Assembly (NCBI GenBank): GCA_036742455.1
Contig: DAINQU010000005.1
Coordinates: 62,001 to 126,000, forward strand
DNA: 64,000 nucleotides
Source of the DNA: CAIKZZ01 sp036742455
GTDB lineage: Bacteria; Pseudomonadota; Gammaproteobacteria; Steroidobacterales; Steroidobacteraceae
Reading direction: 5' to 3'
Made by a program: the position numbers and the translations under genes. The notes beneath the pieces were generated by a model. The model had not been told where the DNA came from. It worked only from the letters and a program-made list of their open reading frames with translations, and made no database searches. Positions 7,883 through 16,993 of this stretch are shown piece by piece; the first letter of the stretch is position 1, and every line of letters starts with the position of its first letter.

Positions 7883-9460
7883 ATGCAAGGCTTCTTCTTT
7901 TCGGCCGATCCGCTTGACCTAACCCACCTTCGTGGGACGGTCGAAGATGCGACCTGCGGGGGCTACGTCAGTTTCGAGGGCTGGGTGCGCGACCATAACG
8001 ACGGTCGTTCGGTGGCTCGACTGGAATACGAAGCGTTCGAGCTACTCGCCGTTAAAGAAGGGCAGCGTATTATTTCGGAGGCGATTGAGCGTTTCGGCGT
8101 CACTCGCGCTCGCTGTGTTCATCGAGTCGGTTTGCTCGAATTGGGCCACGTGGCAGTGTGGGTCGGTGTGAGCGCACCGCACCGCGGCGAGGCGTTTGCC
8201 GCGTGTCGCTACATCATCGACGAGGTCAAGCACCGCGTCCCCATTTGGAAAAAAGAGTATTACGTCGACGGTGACTCGGGCTGGGTGAATTGTGAGCGCT
8301 GCGCTGCAGCGGCATTGGATTCCACGGCGCAGACGTCACACCACCACGATCACAGTCACGACCACAATCACAATCACGGTCACGCCGACGATCACCATCA
8401 CGGGCATACCACGCCGATGACGGTGGCACGGCATCCGCACGGCGTACGTTCGCCGGATTATTCGCGACAGCAGATCCTCACGGAGGTCGGCGCGCACGGG
8501 CAAGCTCGGATCCGCGGCGCCCGCGTATTGGTCGTGGGTGCGGGTGGACTCGGGGTGCCGGTGTTATCGTATCTTGCCGGTGCAGGCGTCGGCACCTTGG
8601 GTGTTATGGACGGCGACACATTGGATGCGTCCAATCTGCACCGACAAACGCTGTATGCCTTGGACGATGTGGGGCAGTCGAAAGCACTGCTGGCAGCGCA
8701 AAAACTTCGCGCGCTCAACCCCGAAGTCGATGTGCGTCCCTACGTCGAGCGCGCGACAGACACGAATCTCACAGCGATTGCGGCAGGCTACGACGTGATC
8801 GTCGACTGCACGGATAATTTTGCCGCTCGCTTTGCGATTAACGACACGGCAGTCCGTCTCGCGAAACCGGCGGTTCTCGCCAGTGTCTACCAATACGAAG
8901 GACAACTGCAGGTCGTGCGCGCCGGCGACCCCTGCTTGCGTTGCCTGTGGCCGGACGGCACGCGCGACGGCATTGTCGGCAATTGCGCAGAAGCCGGGGT
9001 ATTAGGTCCGATACCCGGGGTGCTCGGTAGTCTCCAAGCCCTTGAGGTGCTGAAAGTCATCCTCGGAATGGCGTCGCCGGCGCAGGGCGCCGTGGTGCTA
9101 CTGGACTTACGGACGCTTGAGAGTCGGCGACTCGGCGCTCGCCGCGCCGACGACTGCCCAGCGCACTGCCAAGCACCCGCTGAACACACTGCTGTGGATC
9201 TGACGGTATCGGTGACGTTACCGACCAGGGAGTGGACGGTTATTGACGTCCGCGAGCCCCATGAAGTCGCGATCGACCCGTTACCGGGCCTCAGTCGGCC
9301 GATACCGTTGGGGCAGTTGCTCGATAATCCCGAGCAATTGCCAACCGGACACCGCTATCTGTGTGTCTGTGCGAAGGGACAACGGTCGTTAGCCGCAGCC
9401 AAAGCACTCCAGCGGGTGGGTCGCGAGGCGGCTTCGCTCTCGGGCGGCTACACGGCCTAG
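7883..9460 (+). CDS. MoaE - His-rich linker - MoeB/ThiF - rhodanese fusion protein
   Basis: A 525-residue fusion. Residues 1-145 are MoaE, with conserved lysines in IIDEVKHRVPIWKKEYY. Residues 153-175 are a linker with 13 His in 23 residues. Residues 185-430 are a MoeB/ThiF-type E1-like adenylyltransferase with GAGGLG (219-224), DCTDNF and Cys351/Cys354 (CLRC). Its second zinc pair is Cys425/Cys429, spaced CxxxC instead of the usual CxxC. Residues 450-525 are a rhodanese with active-site loop CAKGQRS (Cys496). MoaD activation, sulfur loading and molybdopterin synthase functions would thus sit on one chain. No internal stop or frameshift is seen, so the fusion looks real. It is the last gene of the operon. 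Confidence 0.92.
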   Translation: MQGFFFSADPLDLTHLRGTVEDATCGGYVSFEGWVRDHNDGRSVARLEYEAFELLAVKEGQRIISEAIERFGVTRARCVHRVGLLELGHVAVWVGVSAPHRGEAFAACRYIIDEVKHRVPIWKKEYYVDGDSGWVNCERCAAAALDSTAQTSHHHDHSHDHNHNHGHADDHHHGHTTPMTVARHPHGVRSPDYSRQQILTEVGAHGQARIRGARVLVVGAGGLGVPVLSYLAGAGVGTLGVMDGDTLDASNLHRQTLYALDDVGQSKALLAAQKLRALNPEVDVRPYVERATDTNLTAIAAGYDVIVDCTDNFAARFAINDTAVRLAKPAVLASVYQYEGQLQVVRAGDPCLRCLWPDGTRDGIVGNCAEAGVLGPIPGVLGSLQALEVLKVILGMASPAQGAVVLLDLRTLESRRLGARRADDCPAHCQAPAEHTAVDLTVSVTLPTREWTVIDVREPHEVAIDPLPGLSRPIPLGQLLDNPEQLPTGHRYLCVCAKGQRSLAAAKALQRVGREAASLSGGYTA

Positions 9461-9469
9461 CTAATACCG

Positions 9470-10753
9470 CTATCCAGGTCGGACTTGGCCACTGCCGCGG
9501 ACAACGTACTTGTAGCTGGTTAACTGTTCGGTGCCCACGGGGCCACGCGCATGAAACCGATCGGTAGAGATGCCGATCTCAGCCCCCATCCCGAATTCGC
9601 CACCGTCGGCAAATTGTGTGGAGGCATTGTGCAGAACAATGGCACTGTCGACGGCGGTGAGAAATCGCTCGGCCGTGGTGTCGTTATTCGTCACAATCGA
9701 TTCCGTGTGCGCCGATCCATACCGTGTCACGTGCGCAATCGCTTCTTCAACCCCCCGGACGACTTTTACGGCGATGATCGCGTCGAGATATTCCGTGTAC
9801 CAATCTTCCTCCGTAGCCGGCAACACGCGGCTATCGACGGCCTGACACGGCCCGTCGCCACGCACCTCGCAGCCCGCATCCAGTAACGCCTTCACGAGTG
9901 TGGGCAAGTACGTCGGATCGGCGGCCTGATCCACCAACAGGGTTTCGGCGGACCCGCAAATCCCGGTGCGTCGCAATTTGGCATTGAGCACAATGTCCGT
10001 CGCCATGGCGAGATCTGCATCGCGGTCCACGTAGACGTGGCAATTGCCGTCGAGATGCCCGATGACCGGCACCCTCGCTTCCCGCTGAACGCGCTCGATC
10101 AGACCTTTGCCGCCACGCGGAACGATGACATCGATGAAATCTGTCATTTCAGCCAACAAATGTCGGACAGCCTCTCGATCGGTCGTCGGCACCCGCTGTA
10201 TACAGCCGGCGGTTAATCCCGCCGCTTCGAGTCCAGCGACAAGGCACCCGTGAATCGCCGCGCTCGACTCGACACTCTCCGAGCCTGGGCGAAGGATGGC
10301 GACGTTGCCCGATTTCAAGCACAAAGCACCCGCATCGGCGGTGACGTTAGGTCGACTCTCATAGATGATGCCGATCACACCCAGCGGAACGCGCACCCGC
10401 TGAATGCGCAATCCATTCGGCCGGGTCCATTCGCTAATGACCGAACCAATCGGGTCTTCCAATCGCGCAATGTCCTCCAATCCGCGCGCCATGGCTTCGA
10501 TGCGTGAGGGGTCCAGTTTGAGGCGGTCGATCAGCGCCCCTTTTAGGCCACGCGCCTGCGCAGCAACTAAGTCACGCGCGTTGGCTGCTAGGATCTCCCC
10601 GGCACGGGTGCGCAATTGGGACGCCGCTGCCATCAACGCGCGATCTTTGACCTCCCGCGTGGCCTGTGCCAGCACGCCACTCGCCTGGACCGCCGTACGG
10701 CCCATCGTCTGCATCATGGCCGATAAATTTGCACTGTCGTCGTTCGGCCGCAT
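9470..10753 (-). CDS. proA: Glutamate-5-semialdehyde dehydrogenase ProA
   Basis: A 427-residue NADPH-dependent gamma-glutamyl phosphate reductase, the second step of proline synthesis. Visible family motifs are YESRPNVTADAGALCLKSGN, VPRGGKGLI and HLDGNCHVYVD. The catalytic Cys lies in LRRTGICGSAETLLVD. The open frame extends 40 codons upstream into proB. I use the ATG at 10753, which overlaps the proB stop (TGATG) and gives a length close to the E. coli enzyme (417). It converges on the molybdopterin operon with a 9-base gap and no visible terminator. Confidence 0.95.
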   Translation of the reverse strand: MRPNDDSANLSAMMQTMGRTAVQASGVLAQATREVKDRALMAAASQLRTRAGEILAANARDLVAAQARGLKGALIDRLKLDPSRIEAMARGLEDIARLEDPIGSVISEWTRPNGLRIQRVRVPLGVIGIIYESRPNVTADAGALCLKSGNVAILRPGSESVESSAAIHGCLVAGLEAAGLTAGCIQRVPTTDREAVRHLLAEMTDFIDVIVPRGGKGLIERVQREARVPVIGHLDGNCHVYVDRDADLAMATDIVLNAKLRRTGICGSAETLLVDQAADPTYLPTLVKALLDAGCEVRGDGPCQAVDSRVLPATEEDWYTEYLDAIIAVKVVRGVEEAIAHVTRYGSAHTESIVTNNDTTAERFLTAVDSAIVLHNASTQFADGGEFGMGAEIGISTDRFHARGPVGTEQLTSYKYVVRGSGQVRPG

Positions 10754-11907
10754 CACTCGCGTCCTCGTTGGAGCATGACGACCAGGTCGTCTCGGTGAAT
10801 CATCTCTTCGCGCCCCACATAACCGAGTAAATTCTCGATTTCGGCACTGCGCCGGCCGGCGATCAGCAGACATTCGGACGCGTGATAGGCCACCAGACCG
10901 CGTGCGATCTCGGAGCCCTCGTGTATGACGCTGACGGTGTCTCCCCGTCCAAACTGACCGGCAACCTCAATCACACCGGCGGGCAGCAAACTCTTACCGC
11001 GCTGAAGCGCCTCCGCAGCGCCTGCATCGACGATGAGGCGGCCGAGTGGCTTAAGCGTGCCAGCAATCCATTGCTTGCGTGAAGCCACCGGCGTGGTAGA
11101 CGGCAGAAACCAACTGCAGCGCTCGCCTTGTTCAATAGCGGCCAGCGGATGCGTCCGATGGCCACTCGCGATACAGAGACTGCACCCCGCACCCACCGCA
11201 ATGCGGGCTGCGGCGACTTTGGTCGTCATACCGCCCGAACCGACGCCCGACGTGGGCCCTGTCGCCATCGCATCGATGCGTGCATCCACTTCGCGAACTT
11301 CAGGAATAAATTCCGCCGTAGGGTCCTTACCCGGATCGGCGGAGTACAGTCCATCAATGTCCGACAGCAGGACGAGGCACTCGGCGCTCGCCATCTGGGC
11401 CACGCGCGCGGCGAGTCGGTCATTATCTCCGTAGCGGATTTCGGCCGTCGCCACCGTATCGTTCTCGTTGATGACGGGGACGGCACCGAGATCGAGCAGT
11501 GTATTGAGGGTGGCGCGGGCATTGAGATAGCGGCGCCTATCCTCGGTATCGTCGAGGGTCAGTAAAACTTGCGCAACGGCGAGGCCGCGATCCTCGAGGA
11601 TCTCCTGCCAGGCGCGCGCCAACCGGATCTGTCCGACAGCGGCAGCGGCCTGACTTTCGGGCAAACTCAGCTTTCCCGACGCGAGTCGCAAATGGCGTCG
11701 GCCGAGTGCGATAGCGCCGGACGAGACGATGATCACCTGCTGACCGCGGCCGGTGGCTACCAAAATATCGTCGGCGAGCGATTCCAGCCACGCGCGATTG
11801 AGCCGGCCGGACTTTCCATCGACCAGCAGCGCGGATCCGACCTTGACCACTAAGCGGCGGGATTCACGCAGACGGCGTGCACGGCTGAGGTAGTCGGAAT
11901 GGCTCAT
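10753..11907 (-). CDS. proB: Glutamate 5-kinase ProB
   Basis: A 384-residue kinase phosphorylating glutamate at the gamma-carboxyl, the first and feedback-regulated step of proline synthesis. The amino-acid-kinase domain shows VVKVGSALLVD, IIVSSGAIALGRR, VPVINENDTVA and GSGGMTTKVAAA. The last 100 residues are the PUA domain found in many proteobacterial ProB proteins. It is translationally coupled to proA by a one-base overlap and has a plausible promoter 33 bases upstream. Confidence 0.95.
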   Translation of the reverse strand: MSHSDYLSRARRLRESRRLVVKVGSALLVDGKSGRLNRAWLESLADDILVATGRGQQVIIVSSGAIALGRRHLRLASGKLSLPESQAAAAVGQIRLARAWQEILEDRGLAVAQVLLTLDDTEDRRRYLNARATLNTLLDLGAVPVINENDTVATAEIRYGDNDRLAARVAQMASAECLVLLSDIDGLYSADPGKDPTAEFIPEVREVDARIDAMATGPTSGVGSGGMTTKVAAARIAVGAGCSLCIASGHRTHPLAAIEQGERCSWFLPSTTPVASRKQWIAGTLKPLGRLIVDAGAAEALQRGKSLLPAGVIEVAGQFGRGDTVSVIHEGSEIARGLVAYHASECLLIAGRRSAEIENLLGYVGREEMIHRDDLVVMLQRGRE

Positions 11908-11939
11908 GGGACTGAATTAGCACGGGAAAACGGGTCCCA

Positions 11940-11968
11940 ACTATACCGAGAATGCCGCGCCCTGTCCG
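11940..11968 (-). promoter_or_regulatory. Putative sigma70 promoter of proBA
   Basis: Read on the minus strand: CGGACA (11963-11968), a 17-base spacer, then TATAGT (11940-11945), with the proB ATG 32 bases further on. The -35 box matches four of six consensus bases and the -10 box five of six. No operator was recognised. Confidence 0.4.
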
Positions 11969-12118
11969 TCATCGGGAGGAAGGCGCCGCGCCACGCCGCG
12001 GATATAGACGATAAACGTCGAACCCTGCGTTTTTTGCGTATGGGTATGCGTCTCAGCCCCTATTACCCTTCCCTCCGTAGAACCGCACACCCTCCTTTAC
12101 CTGCGGAACGGAACGCCC

Positions 12119-13543
12119 ATGCAACGCGCTGACACTTATAACGATACTGTCGTCAGACAATTCGCCTTGATGACCATCGTCTGGGGCATTGTCGGCATGC
12201 TGGTCGGGGTCATCATTGCCTCGCAGCTGCTCTTCCCGGCTCTGAATTTCGACATTCCGTGGCTCAGTTACGGTCGACTGCGACCTCTGCATACGAATGC
12301 CGTGATCTTTGCATTCGGCGGGAGCGCACTGTTCGCGACGTCGTACTACGTCGTGCAACGAACCTGCCACACGCGTCTGTTCGCCGGCAAGTTAGCCGCC
12401 TTCACCTTCTGGGGATGGCAGGCCATTATTGTGGCGGCCGCGATTACCCTGCCGTTGGGCATTACCTCAGGGAAAGAATACGCGGAGCTGGAATGGCCGA
12501 TTGACATCGCGATTGCGATCGTTTGGGTTGCCTACGCGATCGTCTTTTTAGGCACGTTGGTCAAGCGTCAGGTCAAGCACATCTACGTCGCCAACTGGTT
12601 CTTCGCGGCCTTCATCATCACGGTCGCGGTGCTCCACATCGTCAACAGCGCCGAGATACCGGTGAGCTTGTGGAAGTCCTACTCCGTGTACCCGGGTACC
12701 GTCGACGCCATGGTGGAGTGGTGGTACGGCCATAACGCCGTCGGCTTCTTCCTGACCGCCGGCTTTCTCGGAATCATGTATTACTTCGTGCCCAAGCAAG
12801 CGGGCCGGCCCGTCTATTCGTACCGGCTGTCGGTGGTCCATTTCTGGGCACTCATCTCCGTCTACATGTGGGCCGGCCCCCATCACCTGATCTACACAAC
12901 GCTTCCGGACTGGGCGCAATCGCTCGGCATGATCTTTTCGCTGATCCTCATCGCGCCCTCGTGGGGCGGCATGATCAACGGGATCATGACCCTTTCCGGC
13001 GCCTGGCATAAGCTGCGCACGGACCCCATTCTGAAATTCTTGATTGTTTCGCTGTCGTTCTACGGCATGTCGACCTTTGAGGGTCCGATGATGTCGATCA
13101 AGACGGTAAACGCCCTCTCCCATTACACCGACTGGACGATCGGCCACGTGCATTCGGGCGCACTCGGATGGGTGGCCATGGTCACCATCGGCGCGCTCTA
13201 CAGCCTGATTCCGCGTCTGTACGGCCGTACGGAGATGTACAGCAAACGACTCATCGACATCCATTTTTGGACGATGACGATCGGCGTAGTTCTGTACGTC
13301 GCTTCGATGTGGATCTCCGGCGTTATGCAGGGGCTCATGTGGCGCGCCACCAATCCCGACGGAACGCTGACTTACACCTTCGTCGAGGCACTGAAGCAGA
13401 CCTACCCGTTCTACGCAGTGCGTCTCGCCGGCGGGCTGCTGGTATTCGGCGGCATGTTCCTCATGGCGTACAACGTCTGGAAGACGATTTCCGCATCCGA
13501 TGCGTCGACCGTCGATCAACCGGTCCCCGCACCGACGCATTGA
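12119..13543 (+). CDS. ccoN: cbb3-type cytochrome c oxidase subunit I CcoN
   Basis: A 474-residue inner-membrane catalytic subunit of the high-affinity cbb3 oxidase, with about 12 helices. Heme and copper ligand regions are visible: HTNAVIFAFGGSALF near the N-terminus, VEWWYGHNAVGFFLTAGF (CuB His), GPHHLIYTTLPDW (paired His) and TIGHVHSGALGW (heme ligands). It begins the nine-gene cco cluster. I found no FNR/Anr-type box in the 211 bases upstream, so its oxygen control may depend on another factor, possibly the FixLJ-type pair downstream. Confidence 0.96.
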   Translation: MQRADTYNDTVVRQFALMTIVWGIVGMLVGVIIASQLLFPALNFDIPWLSYGRLRPLHTNAVIFAFGGSALFATSYYVVQRTCHTRLFAGKLAAFTFWGWQAIIVAAAITLPLGITSGKEYAELEWPIDIAIAIVWVAYAIVFLGTLVKRQVKHIYVANWFFAAFIITVAVLHIVNSAEIPVSLWKSYSVYPGTVDAMVEWWYGHNAVGFFLTAGFLGIMYYFVPKQAGRPVYSYRLSVVHFWALISVYMWAGPHHLIYTTLPDWAQSLGMIFSLILIAPSWGGMINGIMTLSGAWHKLRTDPILKFLIVSLSFYGMSTFEGPMMSIKTVNALSHYTDWTIGHVHSGALGWVAMVTIGALYSLIPRLYGRTEMYSKRLIDIHFWTMTIGVVLYVASMWISGVMQGLMWRATNPDGTLTYTFVEALKQTYPFYAVRLAGGLLVFGGMFLMAYNVWKTISASDASTVDQPVPAPTH

Positions 13544-13577
13544 GCCACCGACGCCCACCTCATTCGGAAGCAAATCC

Positions 13578-14189
13578 ATGAATCATGAAAAAATTGAGAA
13601 GAACGTCGGCCTGCTCGGTGTACTCACGGCGATCGTGATTAGCATCGGGGGACTGGTTGAAATCGTACCTTTGTATTTCACCGGTCAGGTCGGTGAAGCA
13701 GCCCCTGGCGTGAAGCCCTACACGGCGCTGCAGCTCGAAGGCCGCGACATTTACCTGCGCGAGGGCTGTTACAACTGCCACTCGCAGATGATCCGTCCCA
13801 TGCGCGCGGAAACCGAGCGCTACGGTCATTACTCCTTGGCCGGAGAATCTGTCTACGATCATCCGTTCCAATTTGGCTCGAAGCGAACCGGCCCGGACAT
13901 TGCCCGCGTCGGTGGTCGCTACTCCGATGAGTGGCACCGTGCGCATTTGAATAACCCGCGCGACGTCGTGCCGGAGTCCAACATGCCGGGATTCCCGTGG
14001 TTAGCGACCACCCCGGTGGATCCCGATGGGACTGCCGCAAAAATGAGGGCGATGCGCACGGTCGGTGTTCCATATACCGATGAAGAGATCGCGGCTGCGC
14101 ATGACAGCGTCGCCGGCCATACGGAGCAAGACGCGCTGATTGACTACCTTCAGTCTCTCGGCCTCGCAGCAAAAACCTGGAAGAACTGA
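13578..14189 (+). CDS. ccoO: cbb3 oxidase subunit II CcoO (monoheme cytochrome c)
   Basis: A 203-residue membrane-anchored cytochrome c. One N-terminal helix (LLGVLTAIVISIGGLVEIVP) precedes the periplasmic domain with a single heme-c motif CYNCH at residues 64-68. The distal Met is probably in ESNMPGFPWL. I use the ATG at 13578 with GGAAG upstream; the longer open frame runs into ccoN. It carries electrons from CcoP to CcoN. The gap to ccoQ is 2 bases. Confidence 0.95.
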   Translation: MNHEKIEKNVGLLGVLTAIVISIGGLVEIVPLYFTGQVGEAAPGVKPYTALQLEGRDIYLREGCYNCHSQMIRPMRAETERYGHYSLAGESVYDHPFQFGSKRTGPDIARVGGRYSDEWHRAHLNNPRDVVPESNMPGFPWLATTPVDPDGTAAKMRAMRTVGVPYTDEEIAAAHDSVAGHTEQDALIDYLQSLGLAAKTWKN

Positions 14190-14191
14190 TC

Positions 14192-14365
14192 ATGAGTTCA
14201 ACCACCTACGGCTGGGTCGCCGGAATCTCGACCCTTATTTCGATGCTCGCCTTTATCGGCGTGGTCGCCTGGAGCTATAGCCGTCGGCGCGCGCCGGAAT
14301 ACAACCGAGCTGCGCAGATGCCGCTGGAAGAAGATATGAATATCAAATCTGGAGCGCAGCCATGA
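14192..14365 (+). CDS. ccoQ: cbb3 oxidase small subunit CcoQ
   Basis: A 57-residue protein with one transmembrane helix (ISTLISMLAFIGVVAWSYS) followed by SRRRAPEYNRAA and an acidic tail. This is the standard CcoQ/FixQ pattern, where the subunit stabilises the interaction of CcoP with the CcoNO core. It lies exactly between ccoO and ccoP, as in other clusters, and overlaps the ccoP ATG by four bases (ATGA). Confidence 0.9.
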   Translation: MSSTTYGWVAGISTLISMLAFIGVVAWSYSRRRAPEYNRAAQMPLEEDMNIKSGAQP

Positions 14366-15276
14366 GCGGTTTCTGGAACCTATGGGTCGCGGGACTCGTC
14401 ACCGCAAATATCGTTTTTCTCGCGTGGCTGCTCTACGCCACATCGACCGGTAAGAAAAGCGACCAGGCGGCCGGCCCAGAAACGACCGGACATACTTGGG
14501 ACGGCGACCTAAAGGAATACAACAATCCCCTGCCGCGGTGGTGGTTGTTTGTATTTTATGGATCGATTGTCTTCGGCGTGCTGTACCTCACGCTTTTCCC
14601 CGGCTACGGGAACTTTAAAGGCCTGCTCGGCTGGTCCTCGACGGCTCAGTGGCAATCCCAGAAGGCGGATGCCGATGCGATCGTCGCGCGTGAGTTCGCG
14701 AAATTCGACGGCAAGTCGGTCGCGCAACTCTCGACTGACCCGAACGCTCTACGGATCGCGCGTAATTTGTTTGCCGCGAACTGCGCCGCCTGCCACGGTT
14801 CCGACGCCCACGGTGGGAAGGGATTCCCCAACCTCACCAATCCCAACCTGTCGTGGGGACGGAGCGAGGAGACCATACTGGCCACGATCACCGGCGGACG
14901 GCAGGGTGTGATGCCAGCCTGGAAGGATGCGTTGGGCGCCGATGGTGTGGCACAGGTGGCCAACTACGTTTACAGCCTCTCCGGGCGTACCGCGCCGGAT
15001 CCCAAGGCTGCTGCAGCCGGCGCGGAGAAGTTTGCGACCCTGTGTGCCGCCTGCCACGGTGCGGACGGCAAGGGCAATGCGATGCTCGGGGCACCGAACC
15101 TCACGGATGAAATATGGATCTACGGCGGATCTCTCGCCACGATTGAGGAAACGGTTTCGAACGGCCGGCAGAACCGTATGCCTGCCTGGGGCGAATTGCT
15201 GGGCGAGCAAAAGGTAAAACTGCTGGCCGCGTACGTCTACAGCCTCGCGCCTCCACCGGCGGCGGCAGGTAACTGA
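14362..15276 (+). CDS. ccoP: cbb3 oxidase subunit III CcoP (diheme cytochrome c)
   Basis: A 304-residue diheme cytochrome c with two N-terminal membrane helices (residues 8-26 and 60-78). Two heme-binding motifs, both CAACH, are at residues 141-145 and 228-232. Each is followed by a probable Met ligand (GVMPAW, NRMPAW). It accepts electrons from soluble or membrane cytochromes and passes them to CcoO. The N-terminal extension with two helices is the form common in proteobacteria. Confidence 0.96.
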   Translation: MSGFWNLWVAGLVTANIVFLAWLLYATSTGKKSDQAAGPETTGHTWDGDLKEYNNPLPRWWLFVFYGSIVFGVLYLTLFPGYGNFKGLLGWSSTAQWQSQKADADAIVAREFAKFDGKSVAQLSTDPNALRIARNLFAANCAACHGSDAHGGKGFPNLTNPNLSWGRSEETILATITGGRQGVMPAWKDALGADGVAQVANYVYSLSGRTAPDPKAAAAGAEKFATLCAACHGADGKGNAMLGAPNLTDEIWIYGGSLATIEETVSNGRQNRMPAWGELLGEQKVKLLAAYVYSLAPPPAAAGN

Positions 15277-15280
15277 GCCC

Positions 15281-15565
15281 ATGACCATCCACCTTCCGAC
15301 CGACGAGGTACCGAGCAAGGGCTGGAACAGAGTCGGCCGGGATGTGGCCATGGTGTTGTGGCCTTCGTTTCTGGCCGCCGCCGTCCAAACGATGGTCTTT
15401 TTCGCCATATTTGATCCGGTGTATCTCGGCGAGGGAACGGCACTTGCGGAGATCATCTCGAGCCACAACGCCGGATATGCATTGGGCTTTTTCTTTTTTT
15501 GGGCGTTCACTACCTTGGCGAGCGCTCTGACCGTCTATCTGGTGCGCACGGAAGCCGCCCAGTAG
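15281..15565 (+). CDS. Small two-helix membrane protein in the cco cluster
   Basis: A 94-residue protein with two hydrophobic segments (residues 22-48 and 66-88) separated by DPVYLGEGTALAEIISSHN, and no metal or heme motif. It lies 4 bases after ccoP and 20 bases before ccoG on the same strand, so it should be co-expressed with the oxidase. Unnamed small proteins in this position occur in some gammaproteobacterial clusters. A role as an assembly or accessory factor is inference from position only. Confidence 0.75.
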   Translation: MTIHLPTDEVPSKGWNRVGRDVAMVLWPSFLAAAVQTMVFFAIFDPVYLGEGTALAEIISSHNAGYALGFFFFWAFTTLASALTVYLVRTEAAQ

Positions 15566-15585
15566 TCGATCCGCTAGGACATGCC

Positions 15586-16986
15586 ATGACCGCCTCGGAC
15601 GAATCCCACAGTAGCCCCGTTAAGGAAGAAGTCGTTTCCTTCTATGCGAAGCACGAGAAAATCCATCCACGGGAGGTCAGCGGACGGTTTTCCCGCTTGC
15701 GCCGGATCGCAGTGTTTGCCCTGCTCGGCCTTTTTTACCTCGTCCCATGGTTATCGTGGGATGGGCGGCAAGCGGTCCTGTTCGATTTGCCGGCGCGTAA
15801 ATTCTACATTTGGGGACTCGTGCTTTGGCCCCAAGACTTCATCTTCCTGACGTGGCTGTTAGTCCTGCTCGGCCTGTCCCTCTTCTTCTTCACGGCGCTC
15901 GCCGGACGCCTATGGTGCGGCTACGCCTGCCCCCAGACAGTCTGGACGGAAGTCTTCCTGTGGATGGAGCGCTGGATCGAAGGCGACCGTAACAGGCGAA
16001 TTAAGCTCGAGCGCGCCGGCTGGACGCCGGAAAAAATTCGGAAGAAGGTCGCCAAGCACGCCGTCTGGATTGCATTCTCACTTTGGACGGGAATCTCATT
16101 CGTTGGCTTCTTCGTCCCGATCGGCACTCTGATTCACGACGTCGCCCGTGGCGACGTCTCGGGTTGGCCGTTGTTTTGGACGTTGTTCTATGGCGGCGCG
16201 ACCTATGCAAATGCCGGCTTCATGCGCGAGCAAGTCTGCAAATATATGTGCCCCTATGCGCGCTTCCAGAGCGCCATGTTTGATCGGGATACGTTAATCA
16301 TTACCTATGATCAAAAGCGCGGTGAACCGCGTGGCGCCCGAGCTCGCGGCGGTGACCCTGCCCTACTGGGTTTGGGGGATTGCGTGGATTGCACGGTCTG
16401 CGTGCAAGTCTGTCCCACGGGGATCGACATTCGCAACGGCCTACAATATGAGTGTATCGCCTGTGCCGCCTGCATTGATGCGTGCGATACCGTGATGGAC
16501 AAGGTGGGTTATCCGCGCGGACTCATTCGCTACACCACCCAGCACGCACTCGACGGACGCAAGACCCATATCTTCCGTGGTCGCACCCTCGTATACGCCT
16601 CCTTGTTGATGCTGATCTTCCTGGCGGGCGTCGTCGGTCTGATCCATCGAAAGACAGCGGATCTCGACATCATTCGTGACCGCAATGCGCTTTACCGGGA
16701 AACCAACAACGACGAGATTGAAAATGTCTATCTGCTTCGCATCCTGAACAAACAGATGCAGTCGCGGACCTTCTCGCTGGCCATCGAAGGCCTCGATTAT
16801 GCTCGGATCGACGGCGGGTCACCCCATTGGCTCGTCAATGGAGGCGAGGTATACACCACCGCCATCCGAATCGACGTGCCGTCTGGCAAAATCCACGGGG
16901 GTCAGACGTTGCGTCTCGTGTTAATCGATGACTCGACCGGCAAGCGCTTGTTGGCTGAGAAGGCTCGATTCATTGCCCCTCCTTGA
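15586..16986 (+). CDS. ccoG: CcoG/FixG (RdxA-like) ferredoxin-type membrane protein
   Basis: A 466-residue inner-membrane protein with about five helices. Membrane motifs are RLWCGYACPQTVWTE and REQVCKYMCPYARFQ. Two 4Fe-4S motifs follow: CVDCTVCVQVCP and CIACAACIDACD. A C-terminal periplasmic Ig-like domain comes last. Work on CcoG implicates it in copper reduction for cbb3 assembly. The ATG at 15586 starts 20 bases after the preceding gene. Confidence 0.94.
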   Translation: MTASDESHSSPVKEEVVSFYAKHEKIHPREVSGRFSRLRRIAVFALLGLFYLVPWLSWDGRQAVLFDLPARKFYIWGLVLWPQDFIFLTWLLVLLGLSLFFFTALAGRLWCGYACPQTVWTEVFLWMERWIEGDRNRRIKLERAGWTPEKIRKKVAKHAVWIAFSLWTGISFVGFFVPIGTLIHDVARGDVSGWPLFWTLFYGGATYANAGFMREQVCKYMCPYARFQSAMFDRDTLIITYDQKRGEPRGARARGGDPALLGLGDCVDCTVCVQVCPTGIDIRNGLQYECIACAACIDACDTVMDKVGYPRGLIRYTTQHALDGRKTHIFRGRTLVYASLLMLIFLAGVVGLIHRKTADLDIIRDRNALYRETNNDEIENVYLLRILNKQMQSRTFSLAIEGLDYARIDGGSPHWLVNGGEVYTTAIRIDVPSGKIHGGQTLRLVLIDDSTGKRLLAEKARFIAPP

Positions 16987-16993
16987 GAGCACT

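Noticed and set aside
8333..8410. Tandem repeat or CRISPR-like array in the CAC/CAT-rich tract
   Set aside because: It is the in-frame coding sequence of the His-rich linker; there are no spacers or repeat units of constant length.
11908..12118. FNR/Anr box upstream of ccoN
   Set aside because: No TTGAT-N4-ATCAA-like sequence was found on either strand of the gap.
12548..13579. 343-codon minus-strand open frame opposite ccoN and the start of ccoO
   Set aside because: It lies antisense to conserved cco genes and has no recognisable motif, so it is a shadow frame.
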